Source of the DNA: J088 sp003695505 [NCBI: Candidatus Dadabacteria bacterium]
GTDB taxonomy: Bacteria > J088
Assembly: GCA_003695505.1 (NCBI GenBank)
Contig: RFIY01000180.1
Coordinates: forward strand, 1-8,220
DNA length: 8,220 bases
Direction of reading: 5' to 3'
Shown: piece after piece, positions 6,629 through 8,220 of the stretch
Layout: every line of letters starts with the position of its first letter
Position numbering within the stretch: position 1 is the first letter of the stretch
The notes under the pieces: generated by a model
What the model saw: only the letters and a program-made list of their open reading frames with translations
The model's database searches: none
Told to the model about the DNA's origin: nothing
Made by a program: the position numbers and the translations under genes

Positions 6629-7881
6629 GTCCGCAGCTCCGTCTGTGCCGCGAGTGTCGAGTCGGCAGGAACGTCGTACTCGACCCAGTCGTGCCCCCAG
6701 CGCCCAGGCGACGCCGCCTCGGCCTCGCCGAGTGCGACCAGTTCGGGTCGCGACAACGGAATCCGCACCGTCACCGTTCGACGATGCGCGCGCGCCTGAT
6801 GGCGCAGCCAGTCCACAATCGCGTCGATGCCCTCGCCGCGCACGATCGACGCGCCAACGACCGGTGACAGATCCGGCGCTATCGCCGGAGCCGATCCGCG
6901 CGCGAGGTCCTGCTTGTTGAGGACATACAGGGTTGGGCGATCCGTAACGCCGAGCTCGGACAGCACGCCGCGGGTCACCTCGACCTGCCGGCCCGGATCA
7001 GGGGCGGAGGCGTCGATGACGTGAATGAGTACATCGGCTTCTGCGGCCTCCAGCAGCGTGCTTCGGAATGCCTCGACCAGGCCGTGCGGCAGATCGCGAA
7101 CGAATCCGACCGTGTCCGTCACGAGGAACGCCGTACCATCATTGAGCGTAATCCGTCGAGTCAGCGTGTCGAGCGTCGCGAACGGCATGTCGCGCACGAA
7201 GACCGACCGGTTGCTGAACTCGCGCAATAGCGTCGACTTGCCCACATTCGTGTAACCGATGATTGCTGCGTGCATCAGCGGCGACCGCTTGCGGCGCGCG
7301 CGATGCAACTGCTGGGTCCGCCCGACCTGACTGAGCTCCTGGCGCAGCCTCGCGATGCGCCGTTTGATCAGGCGGCGGTCAATCTCGATCTGCTTTTCCC
7401 CGGCCCCCCGCAAACCGATACCGCCCTTTTCACGGTCGAAGTGGCCCCACAGACCAACCAGCCGTGGCAGCACATACTCATTCTGCGCAAGCGCAACCTG
7501 AAGCTTGCCGGTACGGGTCCGGGCCCGACGGCCGAAGATCGTCAGGATGATCGCCGAGCGGTCGAGCACCCCTCTGCCCAGTTCCCGTTCGAGCTGACGC
7601 TGCTGGACGGGACTCAGATCCGCGTCCACCGCAACCAGATCCGCCGCACCGATCTCGGCCGCCTCGCGAAAACGTTCGATCTGCCCGCTGCGAAAATAGG
7701 TTCCGGGATGAATCTCACGCACCGGTGCCGCATCGACGCCGACCGTGTCCAGCTCCGCGGCCTGACAGAGCGAGACGAACTCGTCAAAGCGGTCCCGCAG
7801 CTCGCCTTCGCGGGCATATGGCGCGACGACAAGCGTCCTGACATCGTCGCGGCGACCGAAAAATGACTCGACAAAACTCAT
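6625..7881 (-). CDS. hflX: GTPase HflX
   Basis: HflX is a TRAFAC GTPase that binds 50S subunits and splits stalled or stress-hibernating 70S ribosomes. At 418 residues it is close to the E. coli length (426). The N-terminal HflX domain (about 15-125) contains PGTYFRSGQIE and the linker IFGRRARTRTGKLQVALAQ. A helical linker follows with GAGEKQIEIDRRLIKRRI at 159-176, a variant of the family GPGETQxExDRR. The G domain has G1 GYTNVGKST (209-217), switch region PFATLDTLTRR, G3 DTVGF (256-260) and G4 NKQD (322-325). G5 is degenerate (SIVRGEG near 345-351). A short C-terminal domain ends at 418. The ATG overlaps the dnaE stop (ATGA) with GGAG 8 bases upstream; its stop overlaps the next start in the same way. 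HflX is often beside hfq; here it follows dnaE. Confidence 0.96.
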   Translation of the reverse strand: MSFVESFFGRRDDVRTLVVAPYAREGELRDRFDEFVSLCQAAELDTVGVDAAPVREIHPGTYFRSGQIERFREAAEIGAADLVAVDADLSPVQQRQLERELGRGVLDRSAIILTIFGRRARTRTGKLQVALAQNEYVLPRLVGLWGHFDREKGGIGLRGAGEKQIEIDRRLIKRRIARLRQELSQVGRTQQLHRARRKRSPLMHAAIIGYTNVGKSTLLREFSNRSVFVRDMPFATLDTLTRRITLNDGTAFLVTDTVGFVRDLPHGLVEAFRSTLLEAAEADVLIHVIDASAPDPGRQVEVTRGVLSELGVTDRPTLYVLNKQDLARGSAPAIAPDLSPVVGASIVRGEGIDAIVDWLRHQARAHRRTVTVRIPLSRPELVALGEAEAASPGRWGHDWVEYDVPADSTLAAQTELRT

Positions 7882-8220
7882 CCCGAAATCTCCACGCGCA
7901 TGGCCACCTGATCACCGAGCAAATGGACCAGATCCCGGCGCAGTGTGTCGGACGGGCGCACGCGCCAGCCGTCGGGCAGTTCGATGATCGCCTCGCGTCG
8001 CTCGTCATTACGCAGCAGCAATCGCACCGGTAATCGGCCGGGATGCTCACTCAACACCTTCGTCAACTGCTGAAGGGTTTCCCCCTGCACGCAGTCCAGC
8101 GGCGCGGCGATGCTGAATGCGGATCCCATCCGCGTTTCGAGTTCGCTCATGTCGATCAGCGACTTGGCGAACATGCGGCGCCCCCCGTCGGCATCGACCT
8201 TGAGTTCGACTTCGAAGAAC
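7878..8220 (-). CDS. dnaE: DNA polymerase III alpha subunit, C-terminal 114 residues (5' part beyond window)
   Basis: The frame is open from the right edge to a TGA at 7880-7878. The visible part reads FFEVELKVDADGGRRMFA near the edge, then GETLQQLTKVLSEHPGRLPV and ELPDGWRVRPSDTLRRDL before the stop. This fits the extreme C-terminal domain of replicative DnaE, after the OB fold: a beta strand of the form L-x-V-x-A-D-x-x-G, a helix, a short-chain-like repeat, then a W-x-V-x-P-S strand and final helix. The polymerase and PHP domains would lie outside the window, so the call rests on this tail only. The error-prone paralogue ImuC/DnaE2 lacks a comparable tail, which favours the replicative enzyme. 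The internal ATG at 8174 is not a start, since the frame continues upstream in family-like sequence. It overlaps hflX by ATGA. Confidence 0.75.
   Translation of the reverse strand, partial: FFEVELKVDADGGRRMFAKSLIDMSELETRMGSAFSIAAPLDCVQGETLQQLTKVLSEHPGRLPVRLLLRNDERREAIIELPDGWRVRPSDTLRRDLVHLLGDQVAMRVEISG

Noticed and set aside
7270-7866. A 198-codon plus-strand frame opposite hflX
   Set aside because: HflX motifs on minus are complete; the plus product has no recognisable features.

Overview
The window is ordinary-looking bacterial chromosome: GC-rich, almost fully coding, with no mobile element, CRISPR array, tRNA or rRNA visible. Signal peptides, an AMIN-domain cell-wall amidase, HflX and RsmG point to a Gram-negative (diderm) bacterium, probably in or near the Pseudomonadota. 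The gene order is not that of E. coli, and I cannot place the genus from the sequence alone.

Layout. Six of the seven genes lie on the minus strand; one lies on plus. Reading the minus strand from the right edge, the first cluster is the 3' end of dnaE (Pol III alpha), hflX (ribosome-associated GTPase), an exported protein of unknown function, and an N-acetylmuramoyl-L-alanine amidase. dnaE/hflX and hflX/unknown each overlap by 4 bases (ATGA). The amidase very probably begins inside the end of the unknown gene, at an ATT codon behind the best Shine-Dalgarno in the window. The cluster ends at about 4416, facing the end of a plus-strand RluA-type pseudouridine synthase across 82 bases.

The pseudouridine synthase is divergent from the second minus-strand cluster. 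That cluster opens with an unusual 463-residue protein: a complete RsmG 16S rRNA m7G methyltransferase joined in frame to a complete SpoU/TrmH-type RNA 2'-O-methyltransferase. It is coupled by another ATGA overlap to polA (DNA polymerase I), which runs off the left edge after motif A of the polymerase domain.

Functionally the window pairs two DNA polymerase genes with RNA-modification and ribosome-related genes (RsmG-SpoU, RluA type, HflX) and one envelope pair (exported unknown plus amidase). I see no defence, phage or otherwise exotic system. The points worth a second look are the RsmG-SpoU fusion, the probable ATT start of the amidase, and the uncharacterised exported protein coupled to it.
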